Translations under genes and position numbers: made by a program
The notes under the pieces: model-generated
Seen by the model: only the letters and a program-made list of their open reading frames with translations
What the model was told of the DNA's origin: nothing
Database searches by the model: none
Shown here: positions 6,914-15,005 of the stretch, in pieces
Numbering within the stretch: position 1 is the first letter of the stretch
Layout: each line of letters begins with the position of its first letter
From: Segatella hominis
GTDB taxonomy: Bacteria > Bacteroidota > Bacteroidia > Bacteroidales > Bacteroidaceae
Direction: 5' to 3'
NCBI RefSeq assembly: GCF_004535825.1
Contig: NZ_SGVY01000029.1
Span: 1-47,699 of the forward strand
Length of the DNA: 47,699 bases

Positions 6914-6945
6914 TTTGGTGGTATCAGAAAAAAACACTACTTTTG
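6914..6945 (+). promoter_or_regulatory. Promoter of the Phe/Tyr operon
   Basis: TTTG (6914-6917), 20 bases, TACTTTTG (6938-6945). Transcription should begin near 6951, about 33 bases before the leader peptide start. Confidence 0.85.
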
Positions 6946-6983
6946 CAAGCGTATAATATCAAACAATTAAAACAAGAAAGAAT

Positions 6984-7058
6984 ATGAAGTTTAATGCGTA
7001 CTATTTTAGCTTTTACTTTTACTTTGCAAGCAATTGTAAAGCGGGAAGTTGCGTGTAA
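6984..7058 (+). CDS. pheL: Phe/Tyr-rich leader peptide of the aromatic operon (24 aa)
   Basis: A 24-codon frame from ATG 6984 to TAA 7056-7058 begins MKFNAYYFSFYFYF and ends in KAGSCV. Five Phe (all TTT) and four Tyr codons fall within the first 14 positions, with five aromatic codons in a row at 10-14. The peptide itself probably has no function. Ribosome stalling on these codons when charged tRNA-Phe or tRNA-Tyr is scarce would control the hairpins that follow. The segment 7040-7046, inside the last codons, is complementary to the terminator left arm. The symbol is by analogy with pheL of enterobacteria; there is no sequence homology. Confidence 0.8.
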   Translation: MKFNAYYFSFYFYFASNCKAGSCV

Positions 7059-7130
7059 ATTTCAACTTAGGATATAAGATTAAGAAATCTATCGAAACGG
7101 TCCCGCTCTATATGGAGCAGGACCGTTTTT
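7040..7130 (+). terminator. Attenuator: terminator with competing antiterminator
   Basis: The terminator is AAACGGTCC-C-GCTC (7095-7108) paired with GAGC-A-GGACCGTTT (7115-7128), one mismatch, ending in TTTTT (7126-7130). AGCGGGA (7040-7046, within the leader peptide gene) is exactly complementary to TCCCGCT (7101-7107) in the terminator left arm. Pairing there would block termination. A further hairpin AAGTTG/CAACTT (7046-7051, 7063-7068) overlaps the leader stop codon. A ribosome finishing the peptide would cover 7040-7046 and let the terminator form. A ribosome stalled at codons 6-14 would leave it free. Confidence 0.8.
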
Positions 7131-7192
7131 CGTAAGAGTCTTCTTCTGGATGAGTCTTGAGGATATTCAAACTAATAAAAGAAAAAGAGGCA

Positions 7193-8026
7193 ATGAAGAG
7201 AATAGCAATACAAGGTGAGTTAGGATCATTTCATGACATTACTGCACATGAGTATTTCGAGGGCGAGCAGATAGAGTTGATTTGTTGTGCTACCTTCGAA
7301 GAGGTGTTTGAGAACATCAAGCGTGATCCTACTGTCATCGGCATCACTGCCATCGAAAATACCATTGCTGGCAGTTTGCTTCACAATTATGAGTTGCTAC
7401 GACAGAGTGGTACTACTGTGGTGGGTGAGCATAGGCTGCACATCGAACATAGTATCTGTTGTCTTCCCGAGGATGATTGGAGTACACTCCAAGAGGTTCA
7501 CTCTCATCCTGTAGCTTTGATGCAGTGCGGTAAGTTTCTTGCCAACCATCCCGACTTGAAGGCGGTGGAGGCTGAGGATACGGCGGGTTCGGCAGCTTAT
7601 ATTGCTAAACACCATGTGAGAGGGTGGGCGGCTATCTGCTCTTCTTATGCTGCTCAGATGTATGGCATGAAGGTGCTGCAGGAAGGCATCCACGATAATC
7701 CGCACAATTTTACCCGTTTTCTCGTGGTTTGCAATCCGCAGAAGGCTGCATTGCTTCGTCCGATAGAGAAAGCCAACAAGGCGAGCATCGTGTTCAGCCT
7801 CTCTCACGATAAGGGTTCTCTCTCCAAAGTGCTCACCATCTTGAGTTTCTATGATATCAATCTGACGAAGATTCAGTCTTTGCCTAATATCGGACACGAA
7901 TGGGAGTATCTCTTCTATGTCGATTTGACTTTCGACAACCTTACCCGATACCGCCAGAGTATTGATGCAATTACTCCTCTGGTGAAGAAAATCAAGGTGT
8001 TAGGGGAATATGAGGAGAAAGAGTGA
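7193..8026 (+). CDS. pheA: Prephenate dehydratase
   Basis: This enzyme converts prephenate to phenylpyruvate, the committed step to phenylalanine. The start is the ATG at 7193 (MKRIAIQGELGSFHDITA), preceded by a purine-rich AAAAGAGG; the 12 upstream codons are leader. The 277 residues fit a monofunctional enzyme without a fused mutase. The catalytic domain shows TAIENTIAGSLLHNYELL and NFTRFLVV, with the conserved Thr-Arg-Phe. Residues about 195-270 form an ACT domain (GSLSKVLTILSFYDINLTKI) that usually binds phenylalanine for feedback inhibition. It is the first enzyme gene after the attenuator, so it should be controlled by both attenuation and feedback. Confidence 0.93.
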   Translation: MKRIAIQGELGSFHDITAHEYFEGEQIELICCATFEEVFENIKRDPTVIGITAIENTIAGSLLHNYELLRQSGTTVVGEHRLHIEHSICCLPEDDWSTLQEVHSHPVALMQCGKFLANHPDLKAVEAEDTAGSAAYIAKHHVRGWAAICSSYAAQMYGMKVLQEGIHDNPHNFTRFLVVCNPQKAALLRPIEKANKASIVFSLSHDKGSLSKVLTILSFYDINLTKIQSLPNIGHEWEYLFYVDLTFDNLTRYRQSIDAITPLVKKIKVLGEYEEKE

Positions 8027-8090
8027 AAAATTCGTATGCTCTTGCAATTTAACATGAAACATTGAACATTAAAAATAAACATTAGATAAA

Positions 8091-9263
8091 ATGATACAGC
8101 CAGCGAATAGAGTAACGGAAATTCAAGAATACTACTTCAGTAGAAAACTGAAGGAAGTGGCTAAGTTGAATGCCGAAGGAATGGATATTATCAGTCTTGC
8201 TATTGGAAGTCCGGATATGCCTCCTTCTAAGCAGACCATTGATAAATTGTGTGAGGTAGCACAGCGCCCTGATGCACATGGTTATCAGCCTACCGTGGGC
8301 ATACCTGAGTTGCGTAAGGCGATGGCGGGTTTCTATAAGCGATGGTATAATGTAGATCTTGACTGGGCTACGGAAATCCAGCCGCTTATCGGTAGCAAAG
8401 AGGGTATTTTGCACGTAACGCTTGCCTTCTGCAATGTGGGCGATGAGGTGCTGATTCCAAACCCGGGTTATCCTACCTATACTGCCATCAACAAGATTCT
8501 TGGAACCAAGATTACTTATTATGATCTGCGTGAGGACAATGGGTGGCAACCGGACTTTGAAGCCTTGGAGAAGATGGACTTGAGTCGCGTGAAGCTGATG
8601 TGGACCAACTATCCGAACATGCCAACGGGTGGAAATGCCCGCATGGAAACTTACGAAAGATTGGTGGAATTTGCCAAGAAGCATGATATCGTGGTGGTGA
8701 ATGACAATCCTTATTCGCTTGTGCTGAATGAGCATCCGATGAGTATCATGCAGGTGCCTGGTGCAAAGGATTGTTGCATCGAGTTTAATTCTATGAGCAA
8801 GAGCCATAATATGCCGGGATGGCGTGTGGCGATGATCTCCAGCAACAAGACTTTCATCTCCTGGATCCTGAAAGTGAAGAGTAATATCGACAACGGTTCG
8901 TTCCGTGGTATTCAGTTGGCTGCTGCGGAGGCTTTCAATACGAATAGCGATGAATGGCATCATGAGTATAATATCGTGAACTATCGCCGTCGCCGTGATA
9001 TCGCAGAAGAAATCATGAAGGTGCTCGATTGCAAGTTCGATCCGAATCAGGTGGGTATGTTCCTCTGGGGAAAAATTCCGGAAAAGTATGCAGATGTAGA
9101 GGATTTGACGGAGAAGGTGCTCCATGAAGCCCGTGTGTTTATCACCCCTGGTTTCATCTTTGGAAGCAACGGAAAGCGTTATGTTCGTATCAGCTTGTGT
9201 GCTAAGGATGAGAAAATGAAGGAGGCGCTTGAAAGAATCAAGAGTGTGTTTGAAAAGAAATAA
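8091..9263 (+). CDS. Class I/II pyridoxal phosphate aminotransferase
   Basis: This 390-residue fold-type I aminotransferase has the lysine for pyridoxal phosphate at about K237 in SMSKSHNMPGWR, which also holds the phosphate-binding residues and an arginine at about R245. The NYPNMPTGG motif near residue 173 and DNPY near 205 complete the cofactor site. Between prephenate dehydratase and DAHP synthase, the probable reaction is transamination of phenylpyruvate and 4-hydroxyphenylpyruvate to Phe and Tyr. Sequence alone does not exclude aspartate or diaminopimelate-type substrates. It follows pheA by 64 bases without a promoter or terminator, so the two are co-transcribed. Confidence 0.85.
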   Translation: MIQPANRVTEIQEYYFSRKLKEVAKLNAEGMDIISLAIGSPDMPPSKQTIDKLCEVAQRPDAHGYQPTVGIPELRKAMAGFYKRWYNVDLDWATEIQPLIGSKEGILHVTLAFCNVGDEVLIPNPGYPTYTAINKILGTKITYYDLREDNGWQPDFEALEKMDLSRVKLMWTNYPNMPTGGNARMETYERLVEFAKKHDIVVVNDNPYSLVLNEHPMSIMQVPGAKDCCIEFNSMSKSHNMPGWRVAMISSNKTFISWILKVKSNIDNGSFRGIQLAAAEAFNTNSDEWHHEYNIVNYRRRRDIAEEIMKVLDCKFDPNQVGMFLWGKIPEKYADVEDLTEKVLHEARVFITPGFIFGSNGKRYVRISLCAKDEKMKEALERIKSVFEKK

Positions 9264-9284
9264 AAACAATAAAAATATACGACT

Positions 9285-10352
9285 ATGGAATTAGAATTAG
9301 AACCATTGAATTTTCCTAGTGATCAGGAACGCCCTTGTGTGATTGCAGGTCCATGTTCTGCAGAGACAGAAGAGCAGGTTATGACAACAGCAAGACAGTT
9401 GGCTGCCAAGGGTTGCCATATGTTTAGAGCTGGTGTATGGAAGCCTCGCACCAAACCAGGCGGTTTTGAGGGAAATGGTGAGGTTGCTTTGCCTTGGATG
9501 AAGCAGGTGAAGGAGGAAACCGGTATGCTGACTGCTACTGAGGTGGCTACACCTGAGCATGTGGAGCTGGCCTTGAAGTATGGTATCGATATTCTATGGA
9601 TCGGTGCACGTACTTCTGCCAATCCTTTTGCGATGCAGTCTCTTGCTGACAGTTTGAAAGGCGTGGATGTACCGGTATTGGTGAAAAACCCTGTAAACCC
9701 TGATTTGGAGCTGTGGATTGGTGCTCTCCAGCGTATCAATCAGGCTGGTATCAAGAAGTTGGGTGCTATCCATCGTGGTTTCTCCAGCTTTGATAAAAAG
9801 ATTTATAGAAATCTTCCTATGTGGCAGATTCCTATTGAGTTGCATCGCCGCATTCCACAGTTGCCTATCATCTGTGACCCAAGCCATATCGGTGGTCGTC
9901 GTGATTTGATCGCTCCACTTTGTCAGCAGGCAATGGACCTTGGGTTTGATGGCTTGATCGTGGAGAGTCACTGCCAGCCTGATGATGCTTGGAGTGATGC
10001 TAAGCAGCAGGTTACTCCTGAGGTTCTGGATTACATCCTGAGTCTCTTGGTGGTTCGTGATGAGCATTATTCTACTGAAGGTCTGCATCAGTTGCGTGGT
10101 CAGATTGATGAGTTGGACAACCAGCTGATGGATCTCTTGGCTAAGCGTATGCGTGTTTGCCGTGAGATTGGTACTTACAAGAAGGAGCACAATATGACCA
10201 TCGTACAGACCAACCGTTACAATGAAATTCTGGACAAGCGCGGTGCACAGGCTGCCCTTTGTGGTATGAGCTCTGAGTTTGCTGCCCAGATCTTCGAGCA
10301 TATCCATGAGGAAAGTGTTCGCCAGCAGTTGGAAATTTTGAATCAGAAGTAA
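9285..10352 (+). CDS. Bifunctional DAHP synthase / chorismate mutase
   Basis: The first about 260 residues are a type I (KDO8P-synthase-like) 3-deoxy-7-phosphoheptulonate synthase: VIAGPCSAET, RAGVWKPRTKPGGFEG, IGARTSANP, VLVKNPVNPD and CDPSHIGGRR. It condenses phosphoenolpyruvate and erythrose 4-phosphate, the entry step of the shikimate pathway. The last about 90 residues are an AroQ-type chorismate mutase (LRGQIDELDNQLMDLLAKRM, REIGTYKKEHN) that makes prephenate. The mutase here thus supplies the stand-alone dehydratase and dehydrogenase on either side. The fused mutase may also act as the regulatory domain sensing prephenate, as known in related fusions. It lies 21 bases after the aminotransferase. 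Confidence 0.92.
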   Translation: MELELEPLNFPSDQERPCVIAGPCSAETEEQVMTTARQLAAKGCHMFRAGVWKPRTKPGGFEGNGEVALPWMKQVKEETGMLTATEVATPEHVELALKYGIDILWIGARTSANPFAMQSLADSLKGVDVPVLVKNPVNPDLELWIGALQRINQAGIKKLGAIHRGFSSFDKKIYRNLPMWQIPIELHRRIPQLPIICDPSHIGGRRDLIAPLCQQAMDLGFDGLIVESHCQPDDAWSDAKQQVTPEVLDYILSLLVVRDEHYSTEGLHQLRGQIDELDNQLMDLLAKRMRVCREIGTYKKEHNMTIVQTNRYNEILDKRGAQAALCGMSSEFAAQIFEHIHEESVRQQLEILNQK

Positions 10353-10359
10353 TATTTAA

Positions 10360-10390
10360 GTGAAGAGTGAAGAACGAAGAGTGAAGAATT
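10360..10390. repeat. Short-unit spacer repeat (GAAGAGTGAAGAA)
   Basis: GTGAAGAGTGAAGAACGAAG followed by AGTGAAGAATT fills the gap before the prephenate dehydrogenase start. The same motif occurs inverted at 42401-42435. Confidence 0.7.
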
Positions 10391-10393
10391 AAA

Positions 10394-11191
10394 ATGAGAA
10401 TATTAATCATGGGAGCAGGTAAGATGGGAAGTTTTTTCATCGACCTGCTCAGCTTCGATCATGAGGTGGCAGTGTATGAGAAGGATGCTAAGCGCCTTCG
10501 TTTTACCTACAACTGTTACCGTTTTACCAAGATGGAGGAAGTAGAGATGTTTCGTCCGGAACTGGTCATCAATGCGGTGACGGTGAAATATACTTTGTCT
10601 GCTTTCGAAGAGGTGTTGCCTCATTTGTCGAAGGATTGTATCATCAGTGATATAGCTTCCGTGAAGACGGGTTTACAGGAGTTTTATGAGAAGAGCGGAT
10701 TCCGCTATGTCAGTACGCACCCGATGTTTGGTCCTACGTTTGCCAATCTGAATCAACTTTCAGAGGAGAATGCGGTCATCATCAAGGAGGGTGACTACAT
10801 GGGCAAGATCTTCTTTAAGGACTTGTATCAGAAGTTGGGATTGAGTCTGCATGAATATACTTTTGATGAGCACGACCAGACGGTGGCATATTCGCTGAGT
10901 ATTCCTTTTGTCAGCACCTTTGCCTTTGCGGCTGTGATGAAGCATCAAGATGCACCTGGTACTACCTTTAAGCGCCACATGCAGATAGCCAAGGGTGTGT
11001 TGAATGAGGATGATTATCTCTTGCAGGAAATCCTTTTCAATCCTTATACTTCGGGACAGGTTTCTCAGATACGTGAAGAGTTGGCAGAGTTGATAGATAT
11101 CATCGATCACAAGGATGCCAAACGCATGAAGCTCTTCCTGACGAAGATTCGTAACCATGTAAGGGAGGATATTGAAATCAAGGAGCATTGA
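10394..11191 (+). CDS. tyrA: Prephenate dehydrogenase
   Basis: This enzyme oxidatively decarboxylates prephenate to 4-hydroxyphenylpyruvate with NAD(P), leading to tyrosine. The N-terminus is a Rossmann fold with GAGKMG at residues 7-12. SDIASVKTGLQEF and the catalytic-region STHPMFGPTF (His about 109) follow, then a helical C-terminal dimerisation domain. At 265 residues it is a monofunctional enzyme with no ACT or mutase domain, so control must come from the operon attenuator and the upstream enzymes. It is the last aromatic gene of the operon. No terminator separates it from the next gene. Confidence 0.9.
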   Translation: MRILIMGAGKMGSFFIDLLSFDHEVAVYEKDAKRLRFTYNCYRFTKMEEVEMFRPELVINAVTVKYTLSAFEEVLPHLSKDCIISDIASVKTGLQEFYEKSGFRYVSTHPMFGPTFANLNQLSEENAVIIKEGDYMGKIFFKDLYQKLGLSLHEYTFDEHDQTVAYSLSIPFVSTFAFAAVMKHQDAPGTTFKRHMQIAKGVLNEDDYLLQEILFNPYTSGQVSQIREELAELIDIIDHKDAKRMKLFLTKIRNHVREDIEIKEH

Positions 11192-11198
11192 TGATTCG

Positions 11199-11206
11199 TA
11201 ACTTTG
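11199..11206 (+). promoter_or_regulatory. Possible internal promoter -7 element
   Basis: TAACTTTG matches TAnnTTTG, but no TTG lies at the usual distance upstream (nearest TTG at 11172-11174 or 11188-11190). It could give the GltD-type gene expression independent of the attenuator. Confidence 0.4.
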
Positions 11207-11267
11207 CACCCGCAAACTATCTAAATGAAGAGTAGTGAAGTTCAATATCAAAAAAAAGAAAAATATT

Positions 11268-12686
11268 ATGAGTGAACAGATTGAACAACAGAATAACAAG
11301 GCTACGGATGCTCCTGTTTCTGCTGCCAATGAGCCAGCAGCTGCTTTCCAGGTTGTAAACGAGGGCTTTTCTACCCGTGAGGCGATCGAGGAGGCTAAGC
11401 GTTGTCTTCATTGTAAGGTCCCACAGTGCCGTAAAGGATGTCCGATAGAAAATGACATTCCTGATTTCGTACACGAGTTGTCGATGGGTAATATGGGAGC
11501 TGCCATGTCTATCATCAATGAAAAGAGTAACTTGCCTGCTATCTGCGGACGTGTTTGCCCTCATGAGAAGCAATGCCAGGGTCATTGTGTCTTGGGCAAG
11601 AAGGGTAAACCGGTACAGATTGGTAAACTGGAGCAGTTTATTGCTGATTTCGATACGAAGATGAAGTTGTCTCGTGAGAAACTTCCTCAGAAAACTCGTG
11701 GTCGTGTGGCTGTCATCGGTTCAGGTCCGGCTGGCTTGACGGTTGCCGGTGATTTGGCTCGTCAGGGCTTCAATGTAACCATCTTTGAAGGTCAGGCTGA
11801 ACCGGGTGGTGTCTTGATGTATGGTATTCCTGAGTATCGTCTGCCAAAGAGTGTGGTGCGCGATGAGGTGAGCAAGATCGAGGCATTGGGCGTTCAGTTT
11901 ATTACCAATTGTATGGTAGGCGAGAACAATGTAACTATCGACAGTCTTTTCCGTGCAGGATATGATGCGATCTTTATGGGAACGGGTACGAGTGTGCCTC
12001 AGAATATGGATTCTACTCCTGGAAGCAAGTTGCATGGTGTAAGTCAGAGTACTTATTTCCTCCATAATGTGAATGCTTACAATGAGGGTGCCCTGACACG
12101 AGATATGGTGCCTTTGCGTGATGGCGAGAAAGTGGGTGTGATCGGTGGTGGTAATGTGGCCATGGATGCCGCCCGTACGGCTATTCGTCTGGGTGCTGAT
12201 GTGACAGTGCTTTATCGTAAGACTCAGGAGGAGATGCCTGCCATTCAGAGCGAATATGAGGATGCTGTGAAAGAAGGTGTGAAGTTTGAGTGGAAAACTA
12301 CTGTTGAGGCTTTCCTGAAAGGTAAGAACGGACGCTTGGGCAGTTGTGTGCTGAACACGCCTGATGGGGAGAAGGTAGAGAAATTTGATAGAATCTATCT
12401 GGCTATCGGCTCTCGTCCTGCAAACCGTATCGTTTCTACTACAGCTGGTATTGAGGTGGATGAGAAGGGCTATGTTAAGGTTGTTGATCGTCCGTTTGGT
12501 ATGACTACCCGTCGTGGTGTCTTTGCCGGTGGTGATGTGGTTCACCGTCCTCAGACTGTGGTCTTAGCCATGAAGGCTGCCAAGGAAGTGGCTCAGGGTA
12601 TTGCTCAGTATGTGGATGCCATCAAGTTGCTTGAGGAGGCTAAGCGTATTGAGAAGAGTGGTACTACTGGGGCTGAAAATGAATAA
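11268..12686 (+). CDS. GltD-type NAD(P)H oxidoreductase (glutamate synthase small-subunit family)
   Basis: The start is the ATG at 11268 (MSEQIEQQNNKATDAPVS), giving 472 residues. The N-terminal part binds two iron-sulfur clusters (CLHCKVPQCRKGCP and CGRVCPHEKQCQGHC). It is followed by an FAD-binding domain (VAVIGSGPAGLTVAGDLAR) and an NAD(P) domain (VGVIGGGNVAMDAARTAIRL), and ends with a flavin-contact GVFAGGDVV. The family includes the glutamate synthase small subunit and the catalytic NfnB-like subunit. No large glutamate synthase subunit lies nearby, so its partner is unknown. It may work as the homomeric GltA type or supply electrons elsewhere. Lying downstream of tyrA, it may share the operon. 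Confidence 0.85.
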   Translation: MSEQIEQQNNKATDAPVSAANEPAAAFQVVNEGFSTREAIEEAKRCLHCKVPQCRKGCPIENDIPDFVHELSMGNMGAAMSIINEKSNLPAICGRVCPHEKQCQGHCVLGKKGKPVQIGKLEQFIADFDTKMKLSREKLPQKTRGRVAVIGSGPAGLTVAGDLARQGFNVTIFEGQAEPGGVLMYGIPEYRLPKSVVRDEVSKIEALGVQFITNCMVGENNVTIDSLFRAGYDAIFMGTGTSVPQNMDSTPGSKLHGVSQSTYFLHNVNAYNEGALTRDMVPLRDGEKVGVIGGGNVAMDAARTAIRLGADVTVLYRKTQEEMPAIQSEYEDAVKEGVKFEWKTTVEAFLKGKNGRLGSCVLNTPDGEKVEKFDRIYLAIGSRPANRIVSTTAGIEVDEKGYVKVVDRPFGMTTRRGVFAGGDVVHRPQTVVLAMKAAKEVAQGIAQYVDAIKLLEEAKRIEKSGTTGAENE

Positions 12687-12726
12687 GGAATTCTCTATCA
12701 TATTGTGATTGATAGAATCGTATATA

Positions 12727-12762
12727 AGAGCAAGGCGTTTTGATGACCTTGCTCTTTTTTTT
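12727..12762 (+). terminator. Intrinsic terminator of the aromatic operon region
   Basis: AGAGCAAGG (12727-12735) pairs with CCTTGCTCT (12747-12755), followed by a run of eight T. Confidence 0.9.
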
Positions 12763-12816
12763 GTTTGTGTGTTCTCCCTTAATTCTCCTTAAACTTTTTA
12801 AACTTCTGTGTTTATG

Positions 12817-12848
12817 TTTGGTCGTTTTCAAGTAATTATGTACTTTTG
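12817..12848 (+). promoter_or_regulatory. Promoter of the 202-aa secreted protein gene
   Basis: TTTG (12817-12820), 20 bases, TACTTTTG (12841-12848). The coding start is 21 bases downstream of the -7 element, giving a very short leader. Confidence 0.85.
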
Positions 12849-12869
12849 TGATAACTAAATGTTACGATT

Positions 12870-13478
12870 ATGAAGAGATTGATTATATGGGTCTTGATGG
12901 CATTCGTGATGTTCGTGGAGGTGATGGCGCAGAAGACGTGTGTTGTTGCCAATGCGGAGGATCATGTGCCTATCAGGGAGGCTCTTATCCATACCAACAA
13001 TAACCATTGGGCGCGTACGGACTATCGGGGATACTGGTCTATGAAGTATCAGTTTGATAGTGCTACGGTTTCTAAGTCGGGCTTTTTGAAGACAACGGTT
13101 TATCTGAAGGAACTGCCTGATACGGTTTTTCTGATTCCTGAGAGTACGCAGTTGGGAACTGTGGAAGTCTGGGGTAAAGACCAGCAGCATGTCAAGGATA
13201 TGGAAGACCAGGTGCAGCAGGCTGCAAGTATGATAGGCTCTGGAACTACTGGTATCGGTATTGACTTGGGGAATATGTTGGACAGTCGTGGTCGTCGCGA
13301 CCAGAAACATCTGCGGAATGCCCGGAAAATATTGGGTGAATATGACAAGAAAGACCCGATAGTCTCTGCCTATGAACAGGCTACGGGCAAGCAGATACAG
13401 CTTTCTCCTCCCGGTATGAAAAAAGAAGAGGAAAGTGTCCCGGAATTGGAGGAAAATGATGGGAAATCCCTGAAATAG
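12870..13478 (+). CDS. Secreted protein with a carboxypeptidase-regulatory-like domain
   Basis: The 202-residue product begins with a signal peptide (MKRLIIWVLMAFVMFVEVMA). Residues about 22-100 have the layout of a CarboxypepD_reg-like beta-sandwich: VPIREALIHTNNNHWARTDY, GYWSMKYQFDSATVSKSGF and LPDTVFLIPESTQLGTVEVW. This is the same module that opens many TonB-dependent receptors, but no plug or barrel follows. The C-terminal half is helical and charged, ending in an acidic, Glu-rich tail. It is expected in the periplasm. The function is not known. It has its own promoter and sits between two terminated or promoter-bearing units. Confidence 0.65.
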   Translation: MKRLIIWVLMAFVMFVEVMAQKTCVVANAEDHVPIREALIHTNNNHWARTDYRGYWSMKYQFDSATVSKSGFLKTTVYLKELPDTVFLIPESTQLGTVEVWGKDQQHVKDMEDQVQQAASMIGSGTTGIGIDLGNMLDSRGRRDQKHLRNARKILGEYDKKDPIVSAYEQATGKQIQLSPPGMKKEEESVPELEENDGKSLK

Positions 13479-13587
13479 AGGTGATAAAATGGCTATAATA
13501 TACTCGATTGCCCAAAAAACAAGGCATGATGTTCTTGAATTGGTATTTTTTATGATAAATTATACATGGAAATTCGGAAAAAAGTTG

Positions 13588-13595
13588 TAATTTTG
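13588..13595 (+). promoter_or_regulatory. Likely promoter of ffh
   Basis: TAATTTTG matches the -7 element 28 bases before the ffh start. No convincing TTTG lies 19-21 bases upstream, so confidence is moderate. Confidence 0.5.
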
Positions 13596-13622
13596 TAGCC
13601 AAAATATAAAGAAGAATTAAAC

Positions 13623-14975
13623 ATGTTTGAAAATTTAAGTGATAGATTAGAGCGCTCTTTCAAAATATTGAAAGGTGAAGGTAAGATAACTGAAATCAAC
13701 GTGGCTGAAACCATGAAGGATGTACGTCGTGCACTTTTGGATGCCGATGTGAACTTTAAGGTTGCCAAGGAGTTTACCAACTCTGTGAAGGAAAAGGCGC
13801 TGGGTATGAACGTGCTTACTGCCGTGAAGCCAGGACAGTTGATGGTGAAGTTGGTACACGATGAGTTGGCTGAGTTGATGGGAGGCGAAGAGGCTCCTTT
13901 GAAGCTCGAAGGCCATCCTGCTATTATCCTGATGAGTGGTTTGCAGGGTTCTGGTAAGACTACCTTTAGTGGTAAGCTCGCTAATATGCTGAAGACCAAG
14001 AAGGGAAAGAAACCATTGCTCGTAGCGTGCGACGTATATCGTCCTGCTGCTATCGACCAGTTGAAGGTGGTAGGTGAGCAAGTGGGAGTTCCTGTATATG
14101 CTGAGCCTGACAACAAGGATGTATGCGTGATTGCTGATCATGCCATCCAGCAGGCTAAGACCAATGGCAATGATGTGGTCATCGTCGATACTGCCGGCCG
14201 TCTTGCCATCGATGAGCAGATGATGAATGAGATCAGTAATCTGAAGAATCATTTGCACCCGGATGAAACCTTGTTTGTTGTTGACTCCATGACTGGTCAG
14301 GATGCTGTCAATACAGCGAAGGAGTTTAATGATCGCTTGGATTTCAATGGCGTTGTACTTACCAAGCTTGATGGTGATACCCGTGGTGGTGCTGCACTCA
14401 GTATCCGTACAGTGGTAACCAAGCCTATCAAGTTTATCGGTACTGGTGAAAAGATGGAAGCCATCGACGTATTCCATCCAGCTCGTATGGCAGACCGTAT
14501 CCTCGGTATGGGTGACGTGGTTTCACTCGTAGAACGTGCTCAGGAGCAGTTTGACTTAGAGGAGGCTAAGAAGTTGGAGAAGAAGATTCGCAAGAACCAG
14601 TTCGACTTCAATGACTTCTATGCTCAGATTCAGCAAATCAAGAAGATGGGTAACATCAAGGATTTGGCCAGCATGATTCCTGGAGTCGGCAAGGCTATCC
14701 GCGATGTTGATATCCCTGAGGATGCTTTCAAGGGGGTTGAGGCTATCATCCAGAGTATGACTCCTAAGGAGCGCTCAAATCCTGGTATTCTGAATACCAG
14801 CCGCCGTCAGCGTATCGCCAAGGGTTCTGGTACCAATATCCAGGATGTGAACAAGCTCATCAAGCAGTTCGATCAGACCCGCAAGATGATGCAGATGATG
14901 ACTGGCAACAAGATGGCACAGATGATGAGCCGCATGAAGGGTATGCCAGGTATGCCTAAGATGCCGGGAATGTGA
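13623..14975 (+). CDS. ffh: Signal recognition particle protein Ffh
   Basis: This is the GTPase of the signal recognition particle. It binds signal sequences emerging from the ribosome and delivers them to FtsY at the inner membrane. All three domains are present in 450 residues: an N-terminal helical bundle (about 1-85), the G domain with GLQGSGKTTFSGK, DTAGRLAID and TKLDGDTRGG, and the M domain. The M domain ends in a methionine-rich tail (MMQMMTGNKMAQMMSRMKGM) that binds signal peptides and SRP RNA. The RNA partner gene is not in this window. folD follows by 30 bases and is probably co-transcribed. Confidence 0.96.
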   Translation: MFENLSDRLERSFKILKGEGKITEINVAETMKDVRRALLDADVNFKVAKEFTNSVKEKALGMNVLTAVKPGQLMVKLVHDELAELMGGEEAPLKLEGHPAIILMSGLQGSGKTTFSGKLANMLKTKKGKKPLLVACDVYRPAAIDQLKVVGEQVGVPVYAEPDNKDVCVIADHAIQQAKTNGNDVVIVDTAGRLAIDEQMMNEISNLKNHLHPDETLFVVDSMTGQDAVNTAKEFNDRLDFNGVVLTKLDGDTRGGAALSIRTVVTKPIKFIGTGEKMEAIDVFHPARMADRILGMGDVVSLVERAQEQFDLEEAKKLEKKIRKNQFDFNDFYAQIQQIKKMGNIKDLASMIPGVGKAIRDVDIPEDAFKGVEAIIQSMTPKERSNPGILNTSRRQRIAKGSGTNIQDVNKLIKQFDQTRKMMQMMTGNKMAQMMSRMKGMPGMPKMPGM

Positions 14976-15005
14976 TTAAATACTTAACATTTAATATTGA
15001 ATCAA

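Noticed and set aside
7733-7743. Third copy of the palindromic repeat (TTGCAATCCGCAG) in pheA
   Set aside because: Only a partial match within conserved coding sequence; chance similarity.
8082-9269. Long minus-strand open frame opposite the aminotransferase
   Set aside because: It mirrors a gene with clear catalytic motifs, and its own translation is low in family features and rich in His/Ile as expected for antisense.
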